From an uncultured Phocaeicola sp. (GTDB lineage Bacteria; Bacteroidota; Bacteroidia; Bacteroidales; Bacteroidaceae), in NCBI GenBank assembly GCA_944320885.1, contig CALUJE010000013.1, positions 1 through 64,000 on the forward strand: a DNA stretch of 64,000 nucleotides, in the 5' to 3' direction. The position numbers and the translations under genes are program-made. Shown here one piece after another: positions 44,087 to 54,547 of the stretch. The notes under the pieces are model-generated. The model worked only from the letters and a program-made list of their open reading frames with translations, ran no database searches and was not told the DNA's origin. How positions within the stretch are numbered: the first letter of the stretch is position 1; each line of letters starts with the position of its first letter.

Positions 44087-47000
44087 TCAATCTGCTATTT
44101 TATCATCCCTTGAATCATTACGTTTCTTTCTTCTGAATATAAACAGTTCACTCAGCTTGCTCATTTTCTTTCGCAAGACGATACCAGCACCTGTTTCCGT
44201 AATTTCACCGTCAATCATACTGTCAAAATTTGTATTATGGAAAATACGGATATAACGGGTTCCACTGTCATCCAGGCGCCACTCTAAAGAAATATCATCT
44301 ATAAACGATTCACTGTTGTCCGCGTTTGTCGGATCGTCATTGTTTCCTGTAGAAATACGTCCACCAATAACTATACTGATACGATTGTTCCAGAAACGTT
44401 TTGCAAAACGGAATGAATAATCGGTACGTTGTGTTCCATCTGCAGAAGTTGCATCTTCCATGCCCAATGTTATATCCACACTTTTCAAAGCACTTCCCGC
44501 AATATTTGTTATTTCACTTTGCAAAAATGAATTAAGCGCATTATTTGCATTAAATCCACCCGACGATTTTCCGGTATTGTTTCCTTCACCTAAATACAAA
44601 CCGGTAGCCAGCATGGCAACAGCCAGCTTACCGCGCTCTTCTTTTGACATAATGGCCAACTGATTTTGCAAACCTGTATCTTCCGGAGCATCCAAAGTAA
44701 ATTCCAATCCCATATTTTCCAATGAATTGGTTATGGCTATTCCTACATCGAAACTTACTGTACGTGGAGCATCATTTTCCGTAACTGTTGTCCTTACTCG
44801 TTCCGTTGCCGTAATATTCATTACCGGATTCATCGGATTCCCGGTAAACTCTACATAACTTCCATTTTTTATAGAGAAAGTTTTTAAAGGTATTACCGGC
44901 AATTCATATTTCATTTCTCCTCTTACAACTGTATACCTTCCAGACAACATGAAATCTCCTTGCGGAGTATATTGCATGGACAGATTACCACCACCGTTCA
45001 AGGAGATGTAATTATCTCCGTTCTCATCCAGATTAACCCTCGCTTGCGCTCCTTCATCGATACGTAAAGTCATTAAGACATCTACTCCTCCGGTATTATA
45101 AATTGGAGCAATTATTTTATCATTAACCGTAACCGTGTCATTGAAATCAACAAATGTTACCAGTCCACTCAAACGGTCTTCAACGGTCAAAGGAGAATCT
45201 TTCAAAATATAATTAACATCAGTATTACCCAAAACATTAATATTTCCACGCATTTTCAAATTATCAAGATTCCCTTGTAATGTTGAAAATACATCAACGA
45301 ATACTTTACCAAACAATATTGAATTTTTCCGTTTCGGAGCATTTATCAACTCATAATTGCGAGCAGTCATACGCAAGTTAAACAGAATATTGCTAAAATC
45401 AGCAAAGTTTATATCACCTGCCAGTCTAAACGGATTGTCCTTTTGAGTATACACACTGAAATCATCAAACAGAATCTTACTATCTGCAATAACCAATGGA
45501 TGATCATCCATGCGAAAACGGGCACCATACATCTCAGAAGAAAGATATACCGAATCAAGTTTAACCTGCCCGTTTATCAAAGGACTGCTTGAAGGACCTT
45601 TTAAAGTAACCTCTCCATCCAAATCACCTTCCAAAGTCATCAGATGTTCCGGAATAAAACCATTTACCATTTTCAATGGCAGATGATTCAAGGAAAGCAA
45701 AGCATCAAGATTATCATTCTCTGCACTTTTATAGTCACCAGTCAAAGATGCAACTTCATCTCCGTCTAAAGAAATTCTTGCATCTACAAAATGCGTATTA
45801 TCTTCTTTTGGCAAATATATGGCAGAACAGGCAAGATTCCCTATCGCAGAATTTTCATAACGCAAATTATCAACAGAAGCTTCTACGGCTATGGACCGCT
45901 CATCACCGGACTGAATATAATGCAAATCAGTACTAAATATTCCTTTTATATTTGGAGAATATGGTATTACTTTCAATATTTCTCCCAAATTAACTTTATA
46001 AATAGATGCCGTCAAGTCCTGTAAAGCACCTTCATTGGGACTGGAATAAAAATAAAGACTGGCTCCGTCTTTACTTTCCAGTTTCACATCAGCTTCTATA
46101 TGTCCATCTCTCCTCAAAAAGATATAATTGTCTGCATTTAAATCAAACTTCTGAAAAGCAATAATGGGATGTTGCGGATACAGTTTAAAATTAAAACCGC
46201 TATCCACCGCATTAACACCTATCCCAAGATCTATTCCCTGTTTTCCGGCTCCATCAAAGAAGCTTAGATTCAATTGTGTATCATCCGGAGTAATAGAAGC
46301 ATTCAATTGCGTATCAAAGACAAACTGCTTATTGCTTGGTGCATTCTTAACTTGAGCAAAAGCCTTAATACTTGCCACATCCTGATATATTTCACACCGG
46401 ATTGTATCCAATTGCAAACTATCTACAGACAATGAATGAATATAAGACGATGCTCTGATTCCGTTACGAGAATCCGTACTCAAATCTACAAGCAGGTTAT
46501 TATATTCCATTTTATTCATTGAAAGAAAATTAAACAACGGATTATCCTTTCCAGCCTTTACATGAAGATTTAACTGTGGAAAATATTTCTTTAAAAGATT
46601 CTGATCCACAGATTTCTCCTTCACCTGTTTCATGAATTCACGTTCAAGAAGAGACAATGAGTTCTGTATGTCTTCCAGTCCTCCCTTGCCATTTACTTGT
46701 ATATCCAAATCTCCAGCTGAAACAGCCAGACTGGTAGTATCCGATTTCAAATCAGCATCAAAATGAATATCCTTGGGATTATATACCAGTTTTTCTGTTT
46801 TGATATACACATCTTTCAAGGCTCCTTCAAACATATGATTCTTCTTATAATCAGAAAGCAAATTCAATGAGAAAGCTCCTTCCACATTCAAAGGAACGCC
46901 CACAACCCTCATTTCATATAAATTAGCCTTCGCGATATTAATCAGCATATTTGCATTCACATTTTTACGAGTCAATGAAGCCTTCAAAACCGTATTCATA

Positions 47001-48709
47001 TCAAGCAACTCATTCTTGCTCTCCAAAGAAACATTCAAATTCCCTTTCTGCAATTTCGCCAGAAAGTCAATTCCAGACAAATCATATCCGGCATATTGAA
47101 GTTTGTTCAATATCAAAGATGCCTCTGCAAAAGTACGTTTATCGTACCAATCAAATCCTTGTCCGTCAATATTTAAATCTGCTGAAACATACCTCAGAGA
47201 ATCCTTCGGAAGAAAATGAGCTATATTCATGCTATCTGCTGATAAAAGAACCTGATAGCGATTATTAAAAAGATTACAATTGGCGGATAAATGCAGTTTT
47301 CCCTCTCCTTCCAACAAATTTATGCCTGCTTTATAATCATTTCCCAACATCGTAGCTTTACCACTAACTGCAATACCTCCAGGAATTGTGAACGACGCGT
47401 TACCGGTTGAATCTGCCAACATTTCGAGGAAGCGCAATTTATCCGACTTCATATCCAGTTCAACTGTACCTCTGCGTTTAATACTGTCAAGCACATTTTC
47501 CATCTCTCCTTTCATACGCATAGAAAACGCACCTTTAAGGTCTGACTGTATTCCCGTAATCCGCAATAATTTCATGTTACCGTCAACTCCCGCACGTAAC
47601 ACCAGAGGTGAATTAGGATATTCACGTACAAATGATGCCGGCATCGTTCCTAAGACAGACATCAAATCCTGCTTTCCTATCTCTGCAAGCAACCGGACAG
47701 TCAAACCTCCCTTTTCTGAATTTTTTAATGCATTCCATTCTATGGAAGCATTTGTCTGAATATGCGAGTCTGGAGTTTCAAGAGATATATCCGGTACATA
47801 TATTCCTGTTTCATCTGAATATAATCGGCCGTTCAATGACGTTATATATAGTCCGGAACGTTCTTTTGCAGAAACACTCCGTATTACTGCATTCATATTC
47901 TGCTCGCTATAAACCAGCGAGTCCAAATTCGCAGAAAAGTCCGTAATGATTATATGGGCAGGGTCAAATCCTTTTTGAGCGTTTAAAGTATCAGAATCCA
48001 ATCCAATAGATGAGTTTTTCAGAAGTAAACTGTTCAGCCTATAAACAGAATGCCGAAGATCTACCTCACCATCTTTTCCCGTCAATTTATCTATATAAAA
48101 ATCCATTCGGGTCGTATCCGTAGGACATAACGTTAATTTCACCTTTTCCATCTCCGCTTTGTCTAACATAAAGCGCCAGTACAAAGGAGCTGATGATGAG
48201 GTATCTTCAGCAACACTGTCACGAAGCATTATCTGCAAATCCGTATCGCTCAGTTCGAGCTTATTTATAATTGCAGTCTCCGGTTTTAATGCAACCCCAT
48301 GCGAAGAGAGATAAAATTTACCCAAATGTCCTTTCAAGCTCATTGAAGGTATCAAGTCCATTGTATTGACTTTGATATCAGTCAAAGCAATCCCATCAAT
48401 CTCTATCTGCTGACGTAATAAAGGAATTAACTGAACATTTATACGTAAATTTCCGGCAGACAATAACGTATCTTGCTTTTCAGAAAAGACGTCGACCTCA
48501 CTTACAGACAAATTCAGAGGAAATCCAAGCCGTACCTTTCCTATGGAGATATTCATACCAGTCTGCCCCGAAACCCGTTCTGCAACTTTATCAACGACAT
48601 AATTCTGAATAGTCGGAACATACAGTAAAACTGCCAATATCACAAAGAATATTACCGGTATTGATACTGCAATAAAAACCCATTTAAATAGTTTCTTCAT
48701 ATTTTTCAT
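44087..48709 (-). CDS. tamB: translocation and assembly module TamB
   Basis: Encodes 1540 residues from the ATG at 48709 (an ATG at 48700 is also possible; the longest frame begins with TTG). An N-terminal membrane anchor (about 8-30) precedes a very long beta-rich periplasmic region of the AsmA/TamB type, and the C-terminal DUF490 domain holds NINVLGNTDVNYILKDSPLT and GGISTG-like barrel-contact motifs. TamB spans the periplasm and works with TamL, or carries phospholipids as proposed for AsmA-like proteins. It is first in the tamB-tamL operon, with promoter TATTTTTG at 48726. Confidence 0.93.
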   Translation of the reverse strand: MKNMKKLFKWVFIAVSIPVIFFVILAVLLYVPTIQNYVVDKVAERVSGQTGMNISIGKVRLGFPLNLSVSEVDVFSEKQDTLLSAGNLRINVQLIPLLRQQIEIDGIALTDIKVNTMDLIPSMSLKGHLGKFYLSSHGVALKPETAIINKLELSDTDLQIMLRDSVAEDTSSSAPLYWRFMLDKAEMEKVKLTLCPTDTTRMDFYIDKLTGKDGEVDLRHSVYRLNSLLLKNSSIGLDSDTLNAQKGFDPAHIIITDFSANLDSLVYSEQNMNAVIRSVSAKERSGLYITSLNGRLYSDETGIYVPDISLETPDSHIQTNASIEWNALKNSEKGGLTVRLLAEIGKQDLMSVLGTMPASFVREYPNSPLVLRAGVDGNMKLLRITGIQSDLKGAFSMRMKGEMENVLDSIKRRGTVELDMKSDKLRFLEMLADSTGNASFTIPGGIAVSGKATMLGNDYKAGINLLEGEGKLHLSANCNLFNNRYQVLLSADSMNIAHFLPKDSLRYVSADLNIDGQGFDWYDKRTFAEASLILNKLQYAGYDLSGIDFLAKLQKGNLNVSLESKNELLDMNTVLKASLTRKNVNANMLINIAKANLYEMRVVGVPLNVEGAFSLNLLSDYKKNHMFEGALKDVYIKTEKLVYNPKDIHFDADLKSDTTSLAVSAGDLDIQVNGKGGLEDIQNSLSLLEREFMKQVKEKSVDQNLLKKYFPQLNLHVKAGKDNPLFNFLSMNKMEYNNLLVDLSTDSRNGIRASSYIHSLSVDSLQLDTIRCEIYQDVASIKAFAQVKNAPSNKQFVFDTQLNASITPDDTQLNLSFFDGAGKQGIDLGIGVNAVDSGFNFKLYPQHPIIAFQKFDLNADNYIFLRRDGHIEADVKLESKDGASLYFYSSPNEGALQDLTASIYKVNLGEILKVIPYSPNIKGIFSTDLHYIQSGDERSIAVEASVDNLRYENSAIGNLACSAIYLPKEDNTHFVDARISLDGDEVASLTGDYKSAENDNLDALLSLNHLPLKMVNGFIPEHLMTLEGDLDGEVTLKGPSSSPLINGQVKLDSVYLSSEMYGARFRMDDHPLVIADSKILFDDFSVYTQKDNPFRLAGDINFADFSNILFNLRMTARNYELINAPKRKNSILFGKVFVDVFSTLQGNLDNLKMRGNINVLGNTDVNYILKDSPLTVEDRLSGLVTFVDFNDTVTVNDKIIAPIYNTGGVDVLMTLRIDEGAQARVNLDENGDNYISLNGGGNLSMQYTPQGDFMLSGRYTVVRGEMKYELPVIPLKTFSIKNGSYVEFTGNPMNPVMNITATERVRTTVTENDAPRTVSFDVGIAITNSLENMGLEFTLDAPEDTGLQNQLAIMSKEERGKLAVAMLATGLYLGEGNNTGKSSGGFNANNALNSFLQSEITNIAGSALKSVDITLGMEDATSADGTQRTDYSFRFAKRFWNNRISIVIGGRISTGNNDDPTNADNSESFIDDISLEWRLDDSGTRYIRIFHNTNFDSMIDGEITETGAGIVLRKKMSKLSELFIFRRKKRNDSRDDKIAD

Positions 48710-48725
48710 CAAAGAATCTCTGTTG

Positions 48726-48733
48726 CAAAAATA
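48726..48733 (-). promoter_or_regulatory. -7 promoter box for tamB-tamL
   Basis: TATTTTTG on the minus strand (TAnnTTTG), 17 bases before the start. Confidence 0.6.
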
Positions 48734-48808
48734 ACATAAATAATTTGTCTATCTCACGAATAATTGAAAAGAGAATTATAATTTTCCCAATATATAAGGA
48801 GAAAAGAC

Positions 48809-48816
48809 TATTTTTG
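48809..48816 (+). promoter_or_regulatory. -7 promoter box for the S41 protease
   Basis: TATTTTTG (TAnnTTTG), 20 bases before the start. Confidence 0.6.
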
Positions 48817-48835
48817 CAAATAAAAATCATATCAC

Positions 48836-50284
48836 ATGAAAAGATTCAGTAAATTTATAAATACTTCTCTTATAGCATTGGCGCTATTGCTGGCATCATG
48901 CGGAGAAGACCGTACCGGAGAATTCATTGCCAAAACCGAAGTAGATCATTGGATTGAAGCTCAAATGCAGGATATTTATCTATGGTACAATGAAATTCCG
49001 AAATTGGAAACCAGCTATTACTTTTATCCCGCTGATGAGTTTTTTCCAATGCTTTTATCAAGTAATGACAAGTTCTCATACATTGAAATGCTAGATCAGG
49101 AAACGGCTTCTGCTGGAACTAAAAGCATACACATCAATTCTACAACATATGGTATTGAATTTGTTCTGACAAATGACCCAACCCAAACTACCAGTCATCA
49201 GTATGCCCGTATTTTATACGTACTGAAAAATTCTCCTGCAGCACGTGCCGGACTGAAAAGAGGTGACTGGATAACGACAATAAACAGCAAGAATCTGACA
49301 CAAGACAATTATGGATTGTTGGAAACAGGAAACGGAGTTACAGTTTCCATTGCTCCAATCATACTAACCGAACAGACAGCCAGCTGGGGAGAAGCTACCG
49401 AAATTCAAATACAGGCAGCTGAAGCTATGGAAAACAATCCTTTCCTGGTTTCAGAAATCATAACTTCCCCACAAAGCGGAAAGAAAATAGGATATTTGGT
49501 TTACAATGAATTCGTAACAGGAAAAACCCCTAACGATCCTACAGATACCAGCTATCTTGAAGAAATGAAGACTGTATTCCAAAATTTCAAAAATGAAGGC
49601 GTAGATGATTTCATTCTGGATTTAAGATATAACAATGGCGGTTACATTCAATGCGCACAAGCCATGGCAACGATGCTGGCACCAGCCTCATCTCTTAACG
49701 GCGAATTTGCACACCTTGTGCACAACGATAAACGTCAAGACCTTAATTACACCTATATGTTTGACTCGAATTACAGTAGTGAAAATCTTAATCTGAGCAA
49801 GTTATACGTTATCAGCGGAGTATACACGGCATCATCGTCTGAACTTATCATCAACAGTTTAAGACCCTACATGGATGTCAAGCTGTTGGGAGTACAGACC
49901 GTAGGAAAAAACGTAGCAGCTACACAGATAAACAGTCCGTACAATTTTATAATGTATCCTATTACTGCAACCGTTTACAATAAAGACAATCAGTCTGATT
50001 ATGCTAACGGATTCACTCCTGACTATACAATTAATGAACTCAATTATCTGAATTGGGCCGAATTGGGAGATACAAAGGAACTGCTACTGTACAATACATT
50101 ACATCTGATTGAATATGGTTCTGCACCCGATGCCGAAAATTCTGAATCATCCGGAGGCGAAGAAGGTGGTGATGAAGGTACTACAAAGGCTGTTAAACAT
50201 TATAAATCACGTCAGGCTCTTCAAATCTCTTACTCATCCATCAGTCAGAAAACAAGACCGGCTATCATAGCAACCCAATATTGA
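48836..50284 (+). CDS. S41 family peptidase lipoprotein with PDZ domain
   Basis: Encodes 482 residues. The lipoprotein signal ends ALALLLASCGED (Cys 22). A PDZ-like domain (about 90-170, with SPAARAGLKRGDWITTINSK) precedes the S41 domain with DFILDLRYNNGGYIQCAQA near 260-278 and VISGVYTASSSELIINSLRP near 324-343, which carries the catalytic Ser; VGKNV follows with the Lys candidate. It probably processes exported or surface proteins. The tail (about 430-455) is acidic and Glu/Gly-rich. Single gene ended by a strong terminator. Confidence 0.9.
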   Translation: MKRFSKFINTSLIALALLLASCGEDRTGEFIAKTEVDHWIEAQMQDIYLWYNEIPKLETSYYFYPADEFFPMLLSSNDKFSYIEMLDQETASAGTKSIHINSTTYGIEFVLTNDPTQTTSHQYARILYVLKNSPAARAGLKRGDWITTINSKNLTQDNYGLLETGNGVTVSIAPIILTEQTASWGEATEIQIQAAEAMENNPFLVSEIITSPQSGKKIGYLVYNEFVTGKTPNDPTDTSYLEEMKTVFQNFKNEGVDDFILDLRYNNGGYIQCAQAMATMLAPASSLNGEFAHLVHNDKRQDLNYTYMFDSNYSSENLNLSKLYVISGVYTASSSELIINSLRPYMDVKLLGVQTVGKNVAATQINSPYNFIMYPITATVYNKDNQSDYANGFTPDYTINELNYLNWAELGDTKELLLYNTLHLIEYGSAPDAENSESSGGEEGGDEGTTKAVKHYKSRQALQISYSSISQKTRPAIIATQY

Positions 50285-50306
50285 ATCAATAATACGAAAT
50301 AGATAT

Positions 50307-50358
50307 AAAAAGAATCAGCGAAACAATCAATAAGTTATTGTTTCGCTGATTCTTTTTT
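50307..50358. terminator. bidirectional terminator
   Basis: AAGAATCAGCGAAACAAT pairs with ATTGTTTCGCTGATTCTT across 50307-50358, with A and T runs on the outer sides. Confidence 0.9.
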
Positions 50359-50374
50359 GTAGCATATATTATCC

Positions 50375-51724
50375 TTATTCCATCGTCTGTTCAGCTTCCT
50401 CCTTTGGTAAAGTCATCCGCAACACCACATAACCCAAGATACCGGCCAGTACTGTACCAATCAATACACCAAGTTTTGCCTGGTTCAACAGTATCTCGTC
50501 CGTCTCTCCAAATGACAGATTCGCTATAAACAATGAAACCGTAAAACCGATTCCTCCCAACAGAGAAACACCTGCCACGTTTTTCCAGTTCATACCCTTT
50601 GGCATGGTAACCAACTTACTGCGAACAGCCAGATAAGTAAAAGAAAAAATACCGATAAACTTACCCAATACCAAGCCAAACACGATGGCATATGTCACCG
50701 TTCCGGCAATCGGTCCTTCACCTCCAGACAGCGTAATTCCCGCATTGGCAAATGCAAACAACGGCATTATCAGATAATTCACCATACCGTGCATGCGGTC
50801 CTCCATAAACTGCAAAGGAGATATAACCCTGTCTGAAGCAGATTCAATACTCTTCAATACATCTATCTGATGAGGTGTAAGCAGAATGCTACTTTTATCA
50901 AAATGTGGAAATTCAGCTACATTGTCACAGATTCGCTTGATATATTTCTTTACATTCAAACATGGTATGGAAGGAATGGTAAATGCAACCAGCACACCAG
51001 CAATGGTACTGTGTACGCCCGACTGTAAAAACAGGTACCACACAACCAGCCCCAAGAATCCGTAAAAAGTCTTGTTCATTACCCCCATCTTGTTGGCTAT
51101 TACTAATACAAGCAACACACCAAAAGCAGCCAACAAGTATGATACAGCCAGATGTGACGTATAGCCGAAAGCAATGATCAATATACCCCCTATATCATCA
51201 ACAACCGCAAAGGCCGTCAGAAAAATCTTCAAACTGAGAGGAACCCTCTTGCCAAACAGACTTAATACACCCAACGAGAAAGCAATATCCGTTGCCATCG
51301 GAATGGCCAGACCATCTACCGAAGGAGTTCCCTGTGTGATAAGAAAATAGATAAGTACAGGAACAATCATTCCTCCCACTGCTGCAATAATGGGAAGAAG
51401 CGCCTGTCTGAAACTCGACAGCTCACCTACCAATATCTCACGTTTAATCTCCAGTCCGACAGAAAAAAAGAAAACCGCCATCAGCGCATCATTGATAAAT
51501 GTCATCAATGTCAAAGGTTCTCCATGATGACTAAACAGATTGAAACTGCCTATCTGTAATGCTATCGGATGACTCCAGAACTGATGATAAGCGTCGGCCC
51601 AGGGAGAATTGGCAATAACCATAGCAAGCACAGCTACAATCATCAGCAACATACCTCCATTCACACGATGTTTAAAGAAACTCAGAAAAGAATAATCAAA
51701 AGTTTTCAAAACAGGATTGCTCAT
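50375..51724 (-). CDS. nhaA: Na+/H+ antiporter NhaA
   Basis: Encodes 449 residues, slightly longer than the E. coli protein because of a ~50-residue insert in the middle (RICDNVAEFPHFDKSSILLT). Helix motifs match NhaA: FINDALMAVFFFSVGLEIKR near 76-95, and FAVVDDIGGILIIAFGY near 172-188 with the Asp-Asp pair that binds Na+ and protons. It keeps sodium and pH balance at the inner membrane. Single gene with promoter TATATTTG at 51753. Confidence 0.95.
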   Translation of the reverse strand: MSNPVLKTFDYSFLSFFKHRVNGGMLLMIVAVLAMVIANSPWADAYHQFWSHPIALQIGSFNLFSHHGEPLTLMTFINDALMAVFFFSVGLEIKREILVGELSSFRQALLPIIAAVGGMIVPVLIYFLITQGTPSVDGLAIPMATDIAFSLGVLSLFGKRVPLSLKIFLTAFAVVDDIGGILIIAFGYTSHLAVSYLLAAFGVLLVLVIANKMGVMNKTFYGFLGLVVWYLFLQSGVHSTIAGVLVAFTIPSIPCLNVKKYIKRICDNVAEFPHFDKSSILLTPHQIDVLKSIESASDRVISPLQFMEDRMHGMVNYLIMPLFAFANAGITLSGGEGPIAGTVTYAIVFGLVLGKFIGIFSFTYLAVRSKLVTMPKGMNWKNVAGVSLLGGIGFTVSLFIANLSFGETDEILLNQAKLGVLIGTVLAGILGYVVLRMTLPKEEAEQTME

Positions 51725-51752
51725 AATCAGTTGTTTTATTAAAGAGAATATT

Positions 51753-51760
51753 CAAATATA
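51753..51760 (-). promoter_or_regulatory. -7 promoter box for nhaA
   Basis: TATATTTG on the minus strand (TAnnTTTG). Confidence 0.6.
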
Positions 51761-51854
51761 GTGAAAGGTGAGTGCAATGACAAATGAAAACACATTTTTC
51801 AGATTTGATTTTGCCGAACCGCATCCTATATTATCCAAATATATTAAAAATCCG

Positions 51855-52223
51855 CTATTTCATAAATACAAAGTAAACAGCCAAAACCAGACAGACAAAG
51901 GCTGCCAGATGATTCCAGTGCAAAGACTCTCCTTTAAACAACAAGGTAGAAAATACCGTAAAGACAATCAGCGTAATAACTTCCTGAATGACTTTCAGCT
52001 GCATCAAGGTAAACGGTCCCCCATTTTCACGGAATCCGATTCGGTTGGCCGGAACCTGAAAAGAATATTCCAGCAACGCAATAGCCCATGAGAAAAGCAC
52101 AACTGCATACAACGGCCAGTTGCTGATAATCTTGCTTTCCTGCAACTTCAAATGACCGTACCACGCAAAAGTCATAAAAATGTTTGATACGATCAACAAT
52201 GATACTGTATAAAAAACTTTCAT
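51855..52223 (-). CDS. DUF486 (DMT superfamily) membrane protein
   Basis: Encodes 122 residues with four hydrophobic helices, the size of small drug/metabolite transporters. The pattern NIFMTFAWYGHLK near residues 15-27, the central FSWAIALLEYSFQVPANRIG near 44-63, and FTLMQLKVIQEVITL are typical of DUF486. The substrate is unknown. It follows the TtcA-like gene by 8 bases, so they are co-transcribed. Confidence 0.9.
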   Translation of the reverse strand: MKVFYTVSLLIVSNIFMTFAWYGHLKLQESKIISNWPLYAVVLFSWAIALLEYSFQVPANRIGFRENGGPFTLMQLKVIQEVITLIVFTVFSTLLFKGESLHWNHLAAFVCLVLAVYFVFMK

Positions 52224-52231
52224 CTTAAATT

Positions 52232-52972
52232 TTATTTAGACGGTAATAATTCCTTTTGAACGTTCGTCATGGCTCCCCACATATTGTAACGCGCTTCCGG
52301 ATTCAACTCCTCCAGCTCTTTCAGAATACGTTTCATCTGAGCCCGGTTCGAATCCGATTCATAAGGACAATTCTTCACCTGTTTCCGGTACTCATGCATC
52401 ACGGCAAGTTCTTCCAGATCTGCTTCATGTACCAGACACATCGGCCGGATTATTGTCATATCAAACTTATTCATCACCAGTTTTGGGGGCATACTTCCGA
52501 AAGCACCCTGAAATGTCATGTTCATCAACAATGTACGCAATACATCATCCATGTGATGTCCCAATGCTATCTTGTTGCATCCATATTCCTTAGCTACCGT
52601 AAAAAGGGCTTTTCTCCTGTTCCAGGAACAAAGGAAACAAGGTGACTTCCGTGTATCGGTAGACATGTCAAACGATGTCTCATAATATACAAACGGAACA
52701 CCCAATTTTTCTGCAAAAGCTTTCAGATATGACAAGTCTGTCTGATAAGGGATATTCTTCATACCCACATGTACGGCCATGACCGAAAAACGTGGCTTCA
52801 ATATGCGTGAACGACGCGCAAGCAATTCCAACAAAGCCAGTGAATCCTTTCCTCCCGATACTCCTACCAGAATCTTATCATCATCGTTTATCAGTTCATA
52901 TTTTACCACACCTTTGTTAAAACGCTGTTCAATGCGGCGTAGCAACTTCTCTTCTGTTGTAAATGGTGCCAT
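52232..52972 (-). CDS. ttcA: TtcA-family tRNA thiolation enzyme
   Basis: Encodes 246 residues. The ATP-binding loop GVSGGKDSLALLELLARR lies at residues 32-49. Cluster or sulfur-transfer cysteines are in SPCFLCSWNRRKALF (CxxC near 112-115), and GHHMDDVLRTLLMN is a family hallmark. It likely makes 2-thiocytidine at tRNA position 32; other members of this family modify other positions, so the exact target is inferred. It heads a two-gene unit with the DUF486 gene. Confidence 0.88.
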   Translation of the reverse strand: MAPFTTEEKLLRRIEQRFNKGVVKYELINDDDKILVGVSGGKDSLALLELLARRSRILKPRFSVMAVHVGMKNIPYQTDLSYLKAFAEKLGVPFVYYETSFDMSTDTRKSPCFLCSWNRRKALFTVAKEYGCNKIALGHHMDDVLRTLLMNMTFQGAFGSMPPKLVMNKFDMTIIRPMCLVHEADLEELAVMHEYRKQVKNCPYESDSNRAQMKRILKELEELNPEARYNMWGAMTNVQKELLPSK

Positions 52973-52991
52973 GTTTCTAAAAAATTGCCTG

Positions 52992-52999
52992 CAAAATTA
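52992..52999 (-). promoter_or_regulatory. -7 promoter box for the TtcA-like gene
   Basis: TAATTTTG on the minus strand (TAnnTTTG), 20 bases before the start. Confidence 0.65.
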
Positions 53000-53063
53000 C
53001 AGAAAAACCAGTTATTTACAAATTTTGTATTGCCACGAAAATATACTTTAATAAAAATCTTCG

Positions 53064-53071
53064 TACTTTTG
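53064..53071 (+). promoter_or_regulatory. -7 promoter box for the TPR/NfeD/FloA cluster
   Basis: TACTTTTG (TAnnTTTG), 28 bases before the start. Confidence 0.65.
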
Positions 53072-53099
53072 GGCAAACAATGAACAAAAACGAAACCTT

Positions 53100-54527
53100 A
53101 TGAACAAAAAATATTTGCTTTTAACTATCCTGTCCATAACCGCCTGTTGCATTCAGGCACAATCCCTAAGTTCAGCACGTGCTTTGTTTAACGAAGGAAA
53201 ATACAGCGAAGCTCTGCCAGCTTTCAGAAAATTTGTCAAACAAAGTCCGTCCAATGCCAACTACAATTATTGGTATGGCGCATGCTGTGTGGAGACAGGA
53301 GCCGATTCACTGGCAGTACCCTATCTGAAAAAAGCGGCTCAAAGAAAAGTTCTCGAAGCATATCCCTACCTTATCCGGTGTCAGGCAAACCAATACCTTT
53401 TTGACGAAGCTATCGAAACATATGATAATTACATCAGCTTGCTCGACAGCAAAAAGAAACCGACCGATGAAGCCATGAGCGGACAACAGAAAATGCAGAC
53501 CGCATCCCTTATGCTAAAAGGAACAGAAGATATCTGTGTGGTAGACAGTTTTGTCATTTCCAAAGACAAGCTGCTGGAAGCATATCAGATAGGTCCCGAT
53601 GCTGGAACACTGGAAACCTGTGCAAACTTTTTCAATGACGAAAGCCAAAAGGGTACCATATACCAGAATGAGCTCGGACAGAAACTCTACCTGTCACTCA
53701 ACGACAACGGACGACTCAACATCTGCACCAGTGACAAACTTCTGGATAAATGGAGCAACCCGTCACCCGTAGCCGGATTACAGGAAGAAGGTGACAACAA
53801 CTATCCTTTTATGATGGCCGACGGAATCACCCTTTATTATGCCAACAACAGCAGTGAATCATTGGGTGGAAGCGGATATGACATTTATGTAACCCGCCTG
53901 AACACTTCGACCAACAGGTTCCTTAAACCGGAAAACATGGGAATGCCATACAATTCACCGGCCAATGACTATATGATGGCCATCGACGAGTTCAATAATC
54001 TGGGATGGTTTGCCTCTGACCGTTACCAGCCCGAGGGAAAAGTCTGCGTATATGTATTCGTACCGAACGAATCACGACAGACATTCGACTATAACGACAG
54101 TACAGCCATAAACATACGTCAGATAGCCATGCTCCATTCTATCAGAAAAACATGGAAAGACGAAAGCATTGTACAGGATGCCATTGCCCGCATGCAGAAA
54201 ATAGCATCACAAAGCCGGAAACAGACTCCCGATCATGCCTTTACGTTTGTCATTGACGATCGTAACGTTTATCACAAGCTCGAAGATTTCCGTTCCAAAG
54301 AAGCACGTAATCTGTTCATGCAGTGGGTACAAAAAAGCAATGATCTTGAGTCACTCCGCACACGCATAGCTACCTTGCGACGTGCCTACATTGCGGGCGA
54401 TGAAGGACGAAAACAGAATCTCGCTCCCGAGCTGCTCGATCTTGAAAAACGCGAAGAACAGATGTGCAGTGAACTGGAAAAGCTTGAACTCTCTGTCCGC
54501 GCTTCTGAAAAGAAACAACTACATTAA
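53100..54527 (+). CDS. exported TPR and beta-propeller-like (PD40) protein
   Basis: Encodes 475 residues with a signal peptide ending CIQAQ (residues 17-21). TPR-like helices run from about 23 to 125 (SSARALFNEGKYSEALPAFR). PD40-type segments follow (MADGITLYYANNSSESLGGS near 239-258; IDEFNNLGWFASDRYQPEGK near 297-316), then a C-terminal coiled coil (about 410-475). It resembles periplasmic scaffold proteins of Bacteroidetes; its function is unknown. It is the first gene of a cluster with NfeD-like and FloA genes and could anchor that membrane complex. Confidence 0.8.
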   Translation: MNKKYLLLTILSITACCIQAQSLSSARALFNEGKYSEALPAFRKFVKQSPSNANYNYWYGACCVETGADSLAVPYLKKAAQRKVLEAYPYLIRCQANQYLFDEAIETYDNYISLLDSKKKPTDEAMSGQQKMQTASLMLKGTEDICVVDSFVISKDKLLEAYQIGPDAGTLETCANFFNDESQKGTIYQNELGQKLYLSLNDNGRLNICTSDKLLDKWSNPSPVAGLQEEGDNNYPFMMADGITLYYANNSSESLGGSGYDIYVTRLNTSTNRFLKPENMGMPYNSPANDYMMAIDEFNNLGWFASDRYQPEGKVCVYVFVPNESRQTFDYNDSTAINIRQIAMLHSIRKTWKDESIVQDAIARMQKIASQSRKQTPDHAFTFVIDDRNVYHKLEDFRSKEARNLFMQWVQKSNDLESLRTRIATLRRAYIAGDEGRKQNLAPELLDLEKREEQMCSELEKLELSVRASEKKQLH

Positions 54528-54547
54528 TCATCTTATACACCGATTAT